In this document: piece by piece, positions 9,869-18,919 of the stretch | Numbering within the stretch: position 1 is the first letter of the stretch | Layout of the letters: each line of letters starts with the position of its first letter | Source: Afipia sp. | GTDB lineage: Bacteria; Pseudomonadota; Alphaproteobacteria; Rhizobiales; Xanthobacteraceae | DNA: 64,000 nt | NCBI GenBank assembly: GCA_017308595.1 | Contig: JAFKER010000005.1 | Coordinates: forward strand, 320,950-384,949 | Direction of reading: 5' to 3' | Notes under the pieces: generated by a model | What the model was told of the DNA's origin: nothing | Database searches by the model: none | The model's input: only the letters and a program-made list of their open reading frames with translations | Made by a program: the position numbers and the translations under genes

Positions 9869-9899
9869 CCGCGCAACCTTTGCAAAATGACGGCGCAAG

Positions 9900-9965
9900 A
9901 TGCGCAATAAAGTTACCGACCTTCTTATTATCGTCGTAACCCGGCACACCGCTGGGGGTAGCTGA
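9900..9965 (+). CDS. ilvB leader peptide (attenuation control)
   Basis: A 21-codon frame, MRNKVTDLLIIVVTRHTAGGS, with consecutive pairs of Leu, Ile and Val codons (CTT CTT ATT ATC GTC GTA). These are exactly the three amino acids made by the downstream pathway. It starts after a near-consensus promoter and ends within the first leader hairpin. This is the classic design of an attenuator: a ribosome stalled at the LLIIVV codons changes the folding downstream. Confidence 0.88.
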   Translation: MRNKVTDLLIIVVTRHTAGGS

Positions 9966-10018
9966 CGGCTACCCACGACAGAGCGGTGTGCACAGGGTCC
10001 TTATCGGGGCCCTTTTTT
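9944..10018 (+). terminator. ilvB attenuator: leader hairpin plus Rho-independent terminator
   Basis: First structure: arms 9944-9953 and 9982-9991 (10 perfect pairs) enclosing a 7-pair stem 9956-9962/9968-9974. Second structure: AGGGTCC (9994-10000) with GGGGCCCT ending at 10013, loop TTATCG, then six T at 10013-10018: a proper terminator. The leader stop codon lies in the inner loop of the first structure. I could not pin down a single antiterminator pairing. ACCC at 9971-9974 could pair with GGGT at 9995-9998. Confidence 0.82.
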
Positions 10019-10100
10019 ATTGGCGCGCATGACCCGGACCATCAGGGCGATGCGTAACGGAAGACGGATGTAGACAGCGCCACGGCGCCCGGAGCGAACC

Positions 10101-11879
10101 ATGAGTGACAGCAAGCCACACGACCCCAACCAGATGACCGGCGCGGCGATGATCGTGCGTGCGCTCAAGGACCACGGGGTCAAGCACATCTTCGGGTATC
10201 CGGGCGGTGCGGTGCTTCCAATCTATGACGAGATATTCCAGCAGAGCGATGTCGAGCACATCCTGGTTCGTCACGAGCAGGGCGCGGGCCATGCTGCGGA
10301 GGGCTATGCGCGCTCTACCGGACAGCCGGGCGTGGCACTCGTCACCTCGGGGCCCGGCGCGACCAACATGGTGACCCCGCTGACCGATGCGCTGATGGAC
10401 TCGATCCCGCTGGTCTGCATCACCGGGCAGGTGCCGACCCATCTGATCGGCAATGACGCGTTCCAGGAATGCGACACCGTCGGCATCACACGCCCCTGCA
10501 CCAAGCACAACTGGCTGGTGCGCGATGTCAACGATCTGGCGAAGGTGCTGCACGAAGCGTTCTACGTCGCGACCACGGGCCGTCCGGGTCCGGTGGTGGT
10601 GGACGTGCCGAAGGATGTGCAGTTCGCGACCGGCACCTATCATCCGCCGCGCAAGTCGGACGTGCATATTTCCTATAACCCGCGCGTAAAAGGCGATGCG
10701 GCGCAAATCCGCAAGGCCGTGGCGCTGCTCGCGTCCGCGCGTCGTCCCGTGATCTACAGCGGCGGCGGCGTCATCAATTCCGGCCCGGAAGCATCGAAAC
10801 TGTTGCGCGAACTGGTTGAGGTGACGGGCTTCCCGATTACATCGACGCTGATGGGCCTCGGCGCGTATCCGGCCTCGGGCAAGAACTGGCTCGGTATGCT
10901 CGGCATGCACGGCACCTACGAAGCCAACATGGCGATGCACGATTGCGACGTGATGCTGTGCATCGGCGCGCGGTTCGACGACCGCATCACCGGCCGCACC
11001 GACGCGTTCTCGCCGAACTCGAAGAAGATCCACATCGACATCGATCCGTCGTCGATCAACAAGAACATCCGCGTCGATGTGCCGATCATCGGCGACGTCG
11101 CCAATGTGCTTGCCGACCTGCTGACAGTGTTCAAGGCCGAGGCAAAAGCACCGAAGATCGATCCGTGGTGGTTCGAGATCGGCCGCTGGCGCTCGCGCAA
11201 TTCGCTGGCGTACAGGAAAAACGACGACATCATCATGCCGCAATATGCGATCCAGCGGCTGTTTGAATTGACCAGAGGCAAGGACACCTACATCACGACC
11301 GAAGTCGGTCAACATCAGATGTGGGCCGCGCAGTTCTTCGGCTTCGAAGAACCACACCACTGGATGACCTCCGGCGGCCTCGGCACCATGGGCTACGGCT
11401 TGCCTGCGGCGCTCGGCGTGCAGGTGGCGCATCCGGATGCGCTGGTGATCGATATCGCTGGCGATGCCTCGGTGCAGATGACCATGCAGGAAATGTCGAG
11501 CGCGGTGCAGTACGAACTGCCGATCAAGATTTTCATTCTGAACAATCAGTATATGGGCATGGTGCGCCAGTGGCAGCAGTTGCTGCACGGAAACCGGCTG
11601 TCGCATTCCTACTCCGAAGCGCTGCCGGACTTCGTCAAGCTCGCCGATGCCTTCGGTTGCATCGGATTGCAGGTGACCAAGCCGCGCGATCTCGATGGTG
11701 CGATCAATGAAATGATCAAGATCAAGAAGCCGGTGCTGTTCGACTGCCGCGTCGCTGCTCTTGAGAACTGTTTCCCGATGATTCCATCGGGCAAGGCCCA
11801 TAACGAAATGCTGCTTCCTGCGGAAGCAAATGAAGAAGCAACCGCTGCGGCATTCGCCGGCGGCAAGGCGCTGGTGTGA
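10101..11879 (+). CDS. ilvB: Acetolactate synthase, large (catalytic) subunit
   Basis: Thiamine-diphosphate enzyme that joins pyruvate with pyruvate or 2-ketobutyrate, the first common step to valine, leucine and isoleucine. 592 residues. The catalytic glutamate is Glu59 in RHEQGAGHAAEGYAR. The thiamine-binding motif runs from GDASVQMTMQE to ILNNQ near the C-terminus. Domains in order: Pyr domain, central FAD-binding domain, PP domain. It sits behind the attenuator, with the regulatory subunit gene overlapping its stop. Confidence 0.97.
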   Translation: MSDSKPHDPNQMTGAAMIVRALKDHGVKHIFGYPGGAVLPIYDEIFQQSDVEHILVRHEQGAGHAAEGYARSTGQPGVALVTSGPGATNMVTPLTDALMDSIPLVCITGQVPTHLIGNDAFQECDTVGITRPCTKHNWLVRDVNDLAKVLHEAFYVATTGRPGPVVVDVPKDVQFATGTYHPPRKSDVHISYNPRVKGDAAQIRKAVALLASARRPVIYSGGGVINSGPEASKLLRELVEVTGFPITSTLMGLGAYPASGKNWLGMLGMHGTYEANMAMHDCDVMLCIGARFDDRITGRTDAFSPNSKKIHIDIDPSSINKNIRVDVPIIGDVANVLADLLTVFKAEAKAPKIDPWWFEIGRWRSRNSLAYRKNDDIIMPQYAIQRLFELTRGKDTYITTEVGQHQMWAAQFFGFEEPHHWMTSGGLGTMGYGLPAALGVQVAHPDALVIDIAGDASVQMTMQEMSSAVQYELPIKIFILNNQYMGMVRQWQQLLHGNRLSHSYSEALPDFVKLADAFGCIGLQVTKPRDLDGAINEMIKIKKPVLFDCRVAALENCFPMIPSGKAHNEMLLPAEANEEATAAAFAGGKALV

Positions 11880-12439
11880 TGATGAAAGCAGAAACAATGG
11901 AACAGCCCGCATCCGCCTACTTCATGGAGGAGCGTCACGATCCGAACGAGACGCATACCCTGTCGGTGCTGGTGCAGAATGAACCGGGCGTGCTTGCGCG
12001 CGTGATCGGCCTGTTTTCGGGCCGCGGCTACAACATCGACAGTCTCACGGTGTCGGAAACCGAACACGCGAAACACATGTCGCTCATCACGATTGTGACG
12101 ACCGGCACGCCGATGGTGATCCAGCAGATCAAGCATCAGCTCGACCGCATGATCCCGGTCTACCGCGTAGTCGACATGACGCTCACCGGCCGCTCCATCG
12201 AGCGCGAATTGGCGATGGTCAAGGTCAAGGGCACCGGCGACCTGCGCATGGAAGCGCTCCGTTTGTCGGAAGCGTTCCGCGCGCGCGTGATCGATGCGAC
12301 CACCGAAAGCTTTGTGTTCGAGATCACCGGTGGTACCGCCAAGATCGATCAGTTCGTCAACCTGATGGTCCCGCTTGGTCTTGTCGAAGTGTCGCGCACC
12401 GGCGTCGCCGCCATCTCGCGCGGCCCGGAGAAAATGTAA
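11879..12439 (+). CDS. ilvH: Acetolactate synthase, small (regulatory) subunit
   Basis: Regulatory subunit that gives feedback inhibition (valine in most bacteria) and full activity to IlvB. The reading frame begins with GTG 11876, ATG 11879 and ATG 11882; ATG 11879 overlaps the ilvB stop by one base. About 186 residues, with an N-terminal extension of some 20 residues before the ACT domain (HTLSVLVQNEPGVLARVIGLF) and a C-terminal second domain with EITGGTAKIDQF. The effector-site asparagine/glycine region RGYNIDSL is intact. Confidence 0.95.
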   Translation: MMKAETMEQPASAYFMEERHDPNETHTLSVLVQNEPGVLARVIGLFSGRGYNIDSLTVSETEHAKHMSLITIVTTGTPMVIQQIKHQLDRMIPVYRVVDMTLTGRSIERELAMVKVKGTGDLRMEALRLSEAFRARVIDATTESFVFEITGGTAKIDQFVNLMVPLGLVEVSRTGVAAISRGPEKM

Positions 12440-12456
12440 CTGCACACTTGCGTCCC

Positions 12457-13329
12457 ATGAAACCGATCGACATCGTGCTGGCGGTAGCCGTCGCCGTGAT
12501 CTGGGGCGTTGGCTTTGTCGCGACCCGGCTTGCGGTGGATGAAATGTCGGCGACGCTGTTGACGGCGTTACGCTTCGGCATCACGGCATTGCCGTGTTTG
12601 TTTTTGCCGCGTCCGAAGTTGTCGTGGGGATTGATCGTCGCGATCAGCTGGCTGCTGGTGGCGCAGTTTCTGGCCCAGACATACGGGCTGGCGCATGGTG
12701 TTCCGGCGGGGCTGACAGCGGTGATCGTGCAGAGCCAGGCGCTGTTCACGGTGGCGTTCGCGGCGCTGTTTCTGCGCGAGCTGCCGACACGAATTCAGGT
12801 TCTGGGCATCGTCATCGCAATGTGCGGACTGCTGATGATCTGTTTCACCGTCGGCTATGATTTCAGCGTTTGGGCATTCTCCATATCGATGACCGCGCCC
12901 ATCAGTTTTGCTGTCTCGAACCTGCTTCTGCGGCGCGCGCAGGGTGTTTCGATGGTCGACCTGTTTGCGTGGATCGGCCTCCTTGCAATGGTGCCGCTGC
13001 TGGCGGTTCTCTTTACCGTCGATGGTCCAACCGTGACGTGGCAGGCGCTGACCCATATGTCGCTTCTGACTGCGCTGTGTGTGCTGGGGCTGGCATTGCT
13101 CGGAACGACGCTCGGTTACTGGATCTGGGGCCGCTTGCTGCGAAACTATTCCGCTGCGCAGGTGGTGCCCTTCGCACTGCTGGTGCCGTTCTTCGGTGCA
13201 GGTGCGTCAAGCATCGTATTCGGTGAGACATTCGGCCCCTTGCGCTTGACCGGCATGATCGTTGTGGTGCTGGGTATAGCCGTGATGTTGCTGTCGCGGC
13301 GTCCGCCGCCTCTTGTGGAAGTGGCCTGA
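12457..13329 (+). CDS. EamA-family (DMT) membrane exporter
   Basis: Ten-segment drug/metabolite-type transporter, 290 residues from ATG 12457, with two EamA repeats (about 8-135 and 147-285). It resembles the EamA/RhaT branch that exports metabolites such as O-acetylserine and cysteine, but the substrate cannot be read from sequence. It begins 17 bases after ilvH and is followed by a LysE-type exporter, then ilvC. Two exporters inside a branched-chain amino acid locus suggest amino acid or precursor efflux. Confidence 0.85.
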   Translation: MKPIDIVLAVAVAVIWGVGFVATRLAVDEMSATLLTALRFGITALPCLFLPRPKLSWGLIVAISWLLVAQFLAQTYGLAHGVPAGLTAVIVQSQALFTVAFAALFLRELPTRIQVLGIVIAMCGLLMICFTVGYDFSVWAFSISMTAPISFAVSNLLLRRAQGVSMVDLFAWIGLLAMVPLLAVLFTVDGPTVTWQALTHMSLLTALCVLGLALLGTTLGYWIWGRLLRNYSAAQVVPFALLVPFFGAGASSIVFGETFGPLRLTGMIVVVLGIAVMLLSRRPPPLVEVA

Positions 13330-13333
13330 AGTC

Positions 13334-13939
13334 ATGATCTCCCAGCAGCTTGCCGTTGCGTTCATCGCCTTCGCCGCCGCGACCCTGTTCACACCGGGGC
13401 CGAACAACATCATGTTGATGGCGTCCGGCCTGAATTACGGATTTCGCCGCACGCTGCCGCATGTCGCGGGCGTCACCATCGGTTTCTCCTTTCTGGTCGC
13501 GGTGATCGGCCTCGGCCTCGGCGCGGTGTTCGCGGCCTATCCGGTGCTGCATACGATCCTGAAATATGCCGGCGCGGCCTACCTCATTTACCTCGCCATC
13601 GTGATTGCGATGTCCGGTCCCGCCGACACCGACGGAGCAGGTGAGCGCAAGCCGATGACGTTCCTCGGGGCCGCAATGTTCCAGTGGGTCAACGTCAAGG
13701 GCTGGGTGATCGCGGTGGGTGCAATTACCGCCTACGCCGCAATCGCGGCCTATCCGCTGAACATCGCAGCGCTGTCGATCCTGCTATTCGTGATTGGCCT
13801 CGGCTCGTCGCTGACCTGGGTACTGCTCGGCACCTCGCTGCAGGCGGTGGTGAAGTCGCCTCGCGCGGTCCGCATCTTCAATGTCGTCATGGCCGTGCTG
13901 TTGCTGGCCTCGCTTTACCCCGTTCTGAAGGAGCCCTGA
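13334..13939 (+). CDS. LysE/RhtB-family amino acid exporter
   Basis: Small membrane exporter, 201 residues, with about six hydrophobic segments and the family motif TPGPNN near residue 23. ATG 13334 is only four bases after the previous stop, so the two exporter genes are co-transcribed. LysE/RhtB proteins export amino acids (lysine, threonine, homoserine, branched-chain). Its position between ilvBH and ilvC hints at a related substrate, which is inference. Confidence 0.88.
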   Translation: MISQQLAVAFIAFAAATLFTPGPNNIMLMASGLNYGFRRTLPHVAGVTIGFSFLVAVIGLGLGAVFAAYPVLHTILKYAGAAYLIYLAIVIAMSGPADTDGAGERKPMTFLGAAMFQWVNVKGWVIAVGAITAYAAIAAYPLNIAALSILLFVIGLGSSLTWVLLGTSLQAVVKSPRAVRIFNVVMAVLLLASLYPVLKEP

Positions 13940-13964
13940 GCCGGTTGCACTGCAGAAATGGGGG

Positions 13965-14042
13965 CTAGTGTCCCCGAATTCGACGTTCGCTCCAGCTTGC
14001 AGCATGTTCCGGTGCGAACGTCGAATTCGAAAGGGACACTAG
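13965..14042. repeat. Palindromic intergenic element A
   Basis: Arms of 10 and 15 bases: CTAGTGTCCC at 13965-13974 matches GGGACACTAG at 14033-14042, and GAATTCGACGTTCGC at 13976-13990 matches its complement at 14014-14028. The arms are separated by an asymmetric 1/4-base bulge and enclose a 23-base loop. It looks like a small non-coding mobile or REP-like repeat, not a terminator. Confidence 0.8.
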
Positions 14043-14057
14043 AGACTTATAACTGCC

Positions 14058-14128
14058 AATGGTCCTTTGGTTCTGACATTCGCAACAGAGGTTGCTGAAA
14101 CGGGGGCGAATGTCAGAACCGGACCATT
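14058..14128. repeat. Palindromic intergenic element B, related to element A
   Basis: AATGGTCC (14058-14065) pairs with GGACCATT (14121-14128), and GGTTCTGACATTCGC (14069-14083) pairs perfectly with 14106-14120. A small GCAAC/GTTGC hairpin lies inside. The inner arm matches that of element A at 10 of 15 positions, so both seem to belong to one family. This element ends about 130 bases before ilvC and may shape its leader RNA. The remaining 14129-14257 holds a weak stem (14182-14188/14192-14198) and the ilvC ribosome site. Confidence 0.78.
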
Positions 14129-14209
14129 TGCGGGGCTTGTCTCGCAGCACCAGCCGCCCTACACAACGGCGGCAATTCATCCGGGTCCTTTGGGCCCGAT
14201 CCCACCTGA

Positions 14210-15277
<1,068 letters not shown>

Positions 15278-15302
15278 TCGTTCTTTTCCGGACGGACTAG
15301 GG

Positions 15303-15330
15303 GCGGGATCGCGCAAGCGGTCCCGCTTTT
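15303..15330 (+). terminator. Rho-independent terminator after ilvC
   Basis: Arms 15303-15312 and 15317-15326 (ten pairs, one G-T) around a GCAA tetraloop, followed by TTTT. Confidence 0.85.
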
Positions 15331-15678
15331 CGTTTATGGACCAATCGGACCCAGGTGGAGCGCTGTTTGCGCGATGTTGAAGGCGCCGTCTTCATGTTGC
15401 TGCGCAGCAATGCTGGATGCATTTCGCCTCCGCCGCTGCACTTTGAATGCGGGCTGAACGGGCCTGCGGCCAAAGGACTATTTGCCCCTTCATGACGATT
15501 TCATTACGTTTTGATGACACGTTGCGGTGTCCGGCCGCGCGGTTGCCTTCTGGTCTTCTCCAGCAGGGCGTCAGAGCCGGGTGGTGTTCGCGTCCAGGCC
15601 ATGGTGTCGTTGCCCTTGTTGCGTTTCCTGCCCGCCGCGCCGTGCGGCCGCGCTGTCCCGTTCTGAGGGATCGCGGCC
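15331..15678. other. Intergenic stretch without a recognisable gene
   Basis: About 350 bases between the ilvC terminator and the sulfatase-like gene. Short open frames occur on both strands but none has a convincing start or familiar sequence. It presumably holds the promoter of the downstream gene. I see no clear -35/-10 pair. Confidence 0.5.
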
Positions 15679-17400
15679 ATGTCTGTCATCACACAATTCG
15701 GATTGTCAGGAGCGCTGCGGCGGCTTCGCGATAACGGCTGGGGCTGGAATCTGCGCGTTGCGCTGATCGCGGCGGCGCATGTCGTCGCTGCGTGTGTTCT
15801 TGCTTCGGTCGAGTACGGGCCATTCGCCAACATCGTCGCACTGCTGACATGGGCGCTGCTGAATTTCCTGTTCCTGATTGTGCTGCGGCGGCCCGGCGTC
15901 TCCGCCTTGTTGTCTCTGGCACTGATCGTGACCCTGATCACGTTGTCGCAGTTCAAGTACGGCATTACACAGCTCACGCTGACCTTTCTCGATTTCCTGA
16001 TCATTGATCGTGACACGCTCTCGTTTCTGCATTCGATCTTCCCGCAACTGAAAACGCAGCTTGTGATCTTCGCGGTGATCGCGATCCCGGTACTGTGGGT
16101 GATCTGGCGCGCGGACCCGTTCCGCATTCGCCGCGCGATTTCGACGGCTGGCGCGGTTTCATGCGTCGCGGCGATTACGGGCCTGTCGGTGATCTATCCC
16201 GAACAGCCCTGGGAGCCGTTCCAGGGCGTCAATCACATTTCAAATCTTGCGCGTTCCGGCGTCGTGTCGGTCTCGCATCTGACATCGACAGGCTGGATCG
16301 AAGCCGATCCGCCGAATCTGATCGGGTCAGCGCAAGCGACGCCGCTGGCTGAATGCGAGCCGGGCAAGAAGCGCCCGAACATCATCATGGTGCTGGACGA
16401 GTCCAGCTTCGACATCAGCGCCGCGCCCGGCATCAAAGTGCCTGCGAACTATCGCGATTACTTCAAGTCTGCGGATGGAAAGCAGCGTTCGTTCGTGGCG
16501 GAGTCTGCGGGCGGGCCGACCTGGTACACCGAATTTAATGTGCTGACCGGACTGTCGGCGCGCTCGTTCGGCAAGCTCAAGTTTTATGTGACGCGGATCG
16601 CGGCGGGGAAGATCTCGCGCGGGCTACCGCAGGCATTGAATCGCTGCGGGTATCGCACCTTCTCGCTGTATCCGACCTATGGCGACTTCCTGAGCGCACG
16701 CAGTTTCCAGACCTCCGCCGGAATTGAGAACTTCATCGATATGGCCGCTATGGGTGTAAGCGAGGACATGCAGCCCGATCGATTCTACTTCGATCAGGCG
16801 CTGCAATTGATCGCGCGCGAGAAGAATGCCGAGCAGCCGATGTTCCTGATGGTGTATCTCACCGCCAATCATTTTCCCTGGACGACGAGTTATCGCCCGG
16901 ACTTGACGCCTGCGGGCTGGACCGCGCCAGGCAACACGCCGGAAGTCGATGAGTATATCCGCCGTCAGGCGATGACGGCGGCGGATTACAAGAACTTCGT
17001 AGCGCGGCTGAAGGCGGATCATCCGAACGATCCGTTCCTACTGGTGCGTTTCGGGGATCATCAGCCTGCGATCTCGCAGAAACTGCTTGAGCCAAAGCTG
17101 CCGCAGGCGTCGCTCGCCAACCGGATCATGACGCACGACCTGCGCTATTATAAAACCTACTACGCCATCGATGCGCTGAATTATAAGCCGGACATGTCGC
17201 TGGCGCTGGACACGCTTGATGCGGCTTATCTGCCGCTGGCGGTGCAGGAAGCGGCGCGCGTTCCGCTGGACCCTACATTCGCGGAACAGAAAAAGATCAT
17301 GCTCCGTTGCAAGGGTCTGTTCTACGCCTGCAAGGAGGGCGTGGAAGCCAAGCGCTTCAACCGCCTGCTGATCGATGCGGGATTTGTGAAAAATCTCTAG
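15679..17400 (+). CDS. Membrane sulfatase-like transferase (LtaS/EptA-type alkaline phosphatase superfamily)
   Basis: 573 residues: several N-terminal membrane segments (to about residue 175), then a periplasmic sulfatase-fold domain. Likely metal and catalytic residues fit the LtaS pattern: Glu241 (VLDESSFD), nucleophile Thr281 with the conserved Glu four residues on (GGPTWYTEF), and Asp460-His461 (RFGDHQP). Such enzymes transfer phosphoglycerol or phosphoethanolamine to glycans, lipids or lipid A. The acceptor here is unknown. The gene ends in overlap with the convergent osmoprotectant transporter. A hydrolase role is an alternative. Confidence 0.8.
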   Translation: MSVITQFGLSGALRRLRDNGWGWNLRVALIAAAHVVAACVLASVEYGPFANIVALLTWALLNFLFLIVLRRPGVSALLSLALIVTLITLSQFKYGITQLTLTFLDFLIIDRDTLSFLHSIFPQLKTQLVIFAVIAIPVLWVIWRADPFRIRRAISTAGAVSCVAAITGLSVIYPEQPWEPFQGVNHISNLARSGVVSVSHLTSTGWIEADPPNLIGSAQATPLAECEPGKKRPNIIMVLDESSFDISAAPGIKVPANYRDYFKSADGKQRSFVAESAGGPTWYTEFNVLTGLSARSFGKLKFYVTRIAAGKISRGLPQALNRCGYRTFSLYPTYGDFLSARSFQTSAGIENFIDMAAMGVSEDMQPDRFYFDQALQLIAREKNAEQPMFLMVYLTANHFPWTTSYRPDLTPAGWTAPGNTPEVDEYIRRQAMTAADYKNFVARLKADHPNDPFLLVRFGDHQPAISQKLLEPKLPQASLANRIMTHDLRYYKTYYAIDALNYKPDMSLALDTLDAAYLPLAVQEAARVPLDPTFAEQKKIMLRCKGLFYACKEGVEAKRFNRLLIDAGFVKNL

Positions 17401-18919
17401 TGCTTCGAAATTCTGTCCCACAACCATCGTGCAACGCTGTCCGGCGAACTGTCCGCATTGCCGGACGCCGCTCGCAGATTGGCTTCACGCATGCGTCGCG
17501 CAATTGGGTGTCGTTCGCGCGTTTAGGTGAGATCAATACGACCGCGTCATAGGGCGGGATCGCAGACTTGGGATCGCCAAGTGTCACGAGACCGTATTTC
17601 GCGATCAGCCCGTCACTGGTGTAACCCGCGATCACATCGACCTCTCCGGATGCGACGGCTGCATACATGAAATCCGGCTGCATCTGCCGCTGTCGACGGA
17701 ACGACAGATTGTAGGCCTGCTTGATCGAGGTCCATTCCGGGCGTGAGAAGAATTCGTAGTCGCCTGCAATCGAAAGTGTCGGAGCGCGGGGGGCGAGGTC
17801 GGCAAGGGTGCGGATGCCGAGTTCTTCGGCGCGCTTGCGCGGCATCACCAGCGCATAGGCATTTTCGAAGCCGAGTTCTCCAAGCTGGGTCACGCCGTAC
17901 TTGTCCTTGAGCGTGGTTTTCAGATCGACGACCAGTTTGTCGCGTGGCTCGATAGCTTGCTTGAATTGATTGACCCATAAAGTGCCGGAGTAATCGACAT
18001 AGACGTCGATGTCGTTGGCCGCGAGGGCCTCGAAGATCACAGCGGAGCCCAGCCCCTCGCGCTGGGAAGCGGATAGCCACGCCGCCTGCAGGCGCTGCGC
18101 GATCAGCGACGAAAGAATGTACTGTTCGGTAAATGTCTTCGCGCCAATAACATAGGTTGTTCTCGCCCGCGCCATGGAGGGTATCAGCGTTGCGGCGACC
18201 AGCGCCATGAGACCAAGGCAGCCGAGCGCGATGCGCGGGCGGCTATGCAGTCGGACGCCATTCTCGATCAACGCCAACAGTTGATCGACCGCCAGGGCCA
18301 GGGCCGCCGCAGCGGCGCAGCCGAACAGAACGAACACCCAGTTCTGGGTCTGCAATCCCGCAAAGATGTAATTGCCGAGGCTCGTCTGGCCGATGGGCGT
18401 CGAGAGTGTCGCGGTGCCGATCACCCAAACGGCGGCGGTTCTGATTCCCGCCATGATCACCGGCAAAGCGAGCGGCAGTTCGACCATCATGAGCGATTGC
18501 CGCTCCGTCATGCCAACGCCTTCGGCGGCCTCAATGATTGCCGGATCGATACCCTGCAATCCGGTGATGGTGTTTCGTAACACCGGCAACATGCTGTAGA
18601 GCGCGAGCGCCAGCACCGAGGGAAGAAAGCCGAAAGCGGAAAAGCCAGTGCCGAACCATTGCAGCGATAGGCCAGCCAGCGCCAGCAGCAGGGGATAGAA
18701 CAGCGCGAGCAGCGCAAGGCCCGGCACCGTCTGCACGATGCTGGCGATGCCGAGCGCGACGTCTCGCAGCAAAGGTTTCTTTCGTACCATCAGTGCCAGC
18801 GGAAAACTGATGGCGAGGCCGATCGCGATGGATGTAAGGCTGACCCGGACATGACTGCCGAGATAATCCGGCAATCGCGTCAGCGCATCGCTCCAGCGAG
18901 GGTCGGACAGGACGTTCAT
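17357..18919 (-). CDS. Osmoprotectant (glycine betaine/choline) ABC transporter, permease fused to binding protein; 3' end apparently frameshifted
   Basis: OpuC/YehY-type fusion. The permease domain (about 1-215, with the EAA loop EAAEGVGMTERQSLMMVELPL) is followed by a membrane anchor and a ligand-binding domain (about 245-495; GAKTFTEQYILSSLIAQ, later GEVDVIAGYTSDGLI and PPYDAVVLISPKRAND). After LRDA the reading turns into Arg/Cys-rich sequence to 17357. Another frame from 17492 to 17397 gives a family-like end, MREANLRAA...SVARWLWDRISKH, then stop. So a net frame change seems to lie near 17490-17500. ATGA overlap with the upstream ATPase gene. Whether it is functional is uncertain. Confidence 0.85.
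   Translation of the reverse strand: MNVLSDPRWSDALTRLPDYLGSHVRVSLTSIAIGLAISFPLALMVRKKPLLRDVALGIASIVQTVPGLALLALFYPLLLALAGLSLQWFGTGFSAFGFLPSVLALALYSMLPVLRNTITGLQGIDPAIIEAAEGVGMTERQSLMMVELPLALPVIMAGIRTAAVWVIGTATLSTPIGQTSLGNYIFAGLQTQNWVFVLFGCAAAAALALAVDQLLALIENGVRLHSRPRIALGCLGLMALVAATLIPSMARARTTYVIGAKTFTEQYILSSLIAQRLQAAWLSASQREGLGSAVIFEALAANDIDVYVDYSGTLWVNQFKQAIEPRDKLVVDLKTTLKDKYGVTQLGELGFENAYALVMPRKRAEELGIRTLADLAPRAPTLSIAGDYEFFSRPEWTSIKQAYNLSFRRQRQMQPDFMYAAVASGEVDVIAGYTSDGLIAKYGLVTLGDPKSAIPPYDAVVLISPKRANDTQLRDACVKPICERRPAMRTVRRTALHDGCGTEFRSTRDFSQIPHRSAGG

Noticed and set aside
10017-11912. 631-codon minus-strand frame opposite ilvB
   Set aside because: His/Arg-rich shadow of ilvB; no ribosome site or domain.
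15447-15734. Short plus-strand frames between ilvC and the sulfatase-like gene
   Set aside because: No start signal and Arg/Ala-rich composition; they run into the sulfatase gene in another frame.
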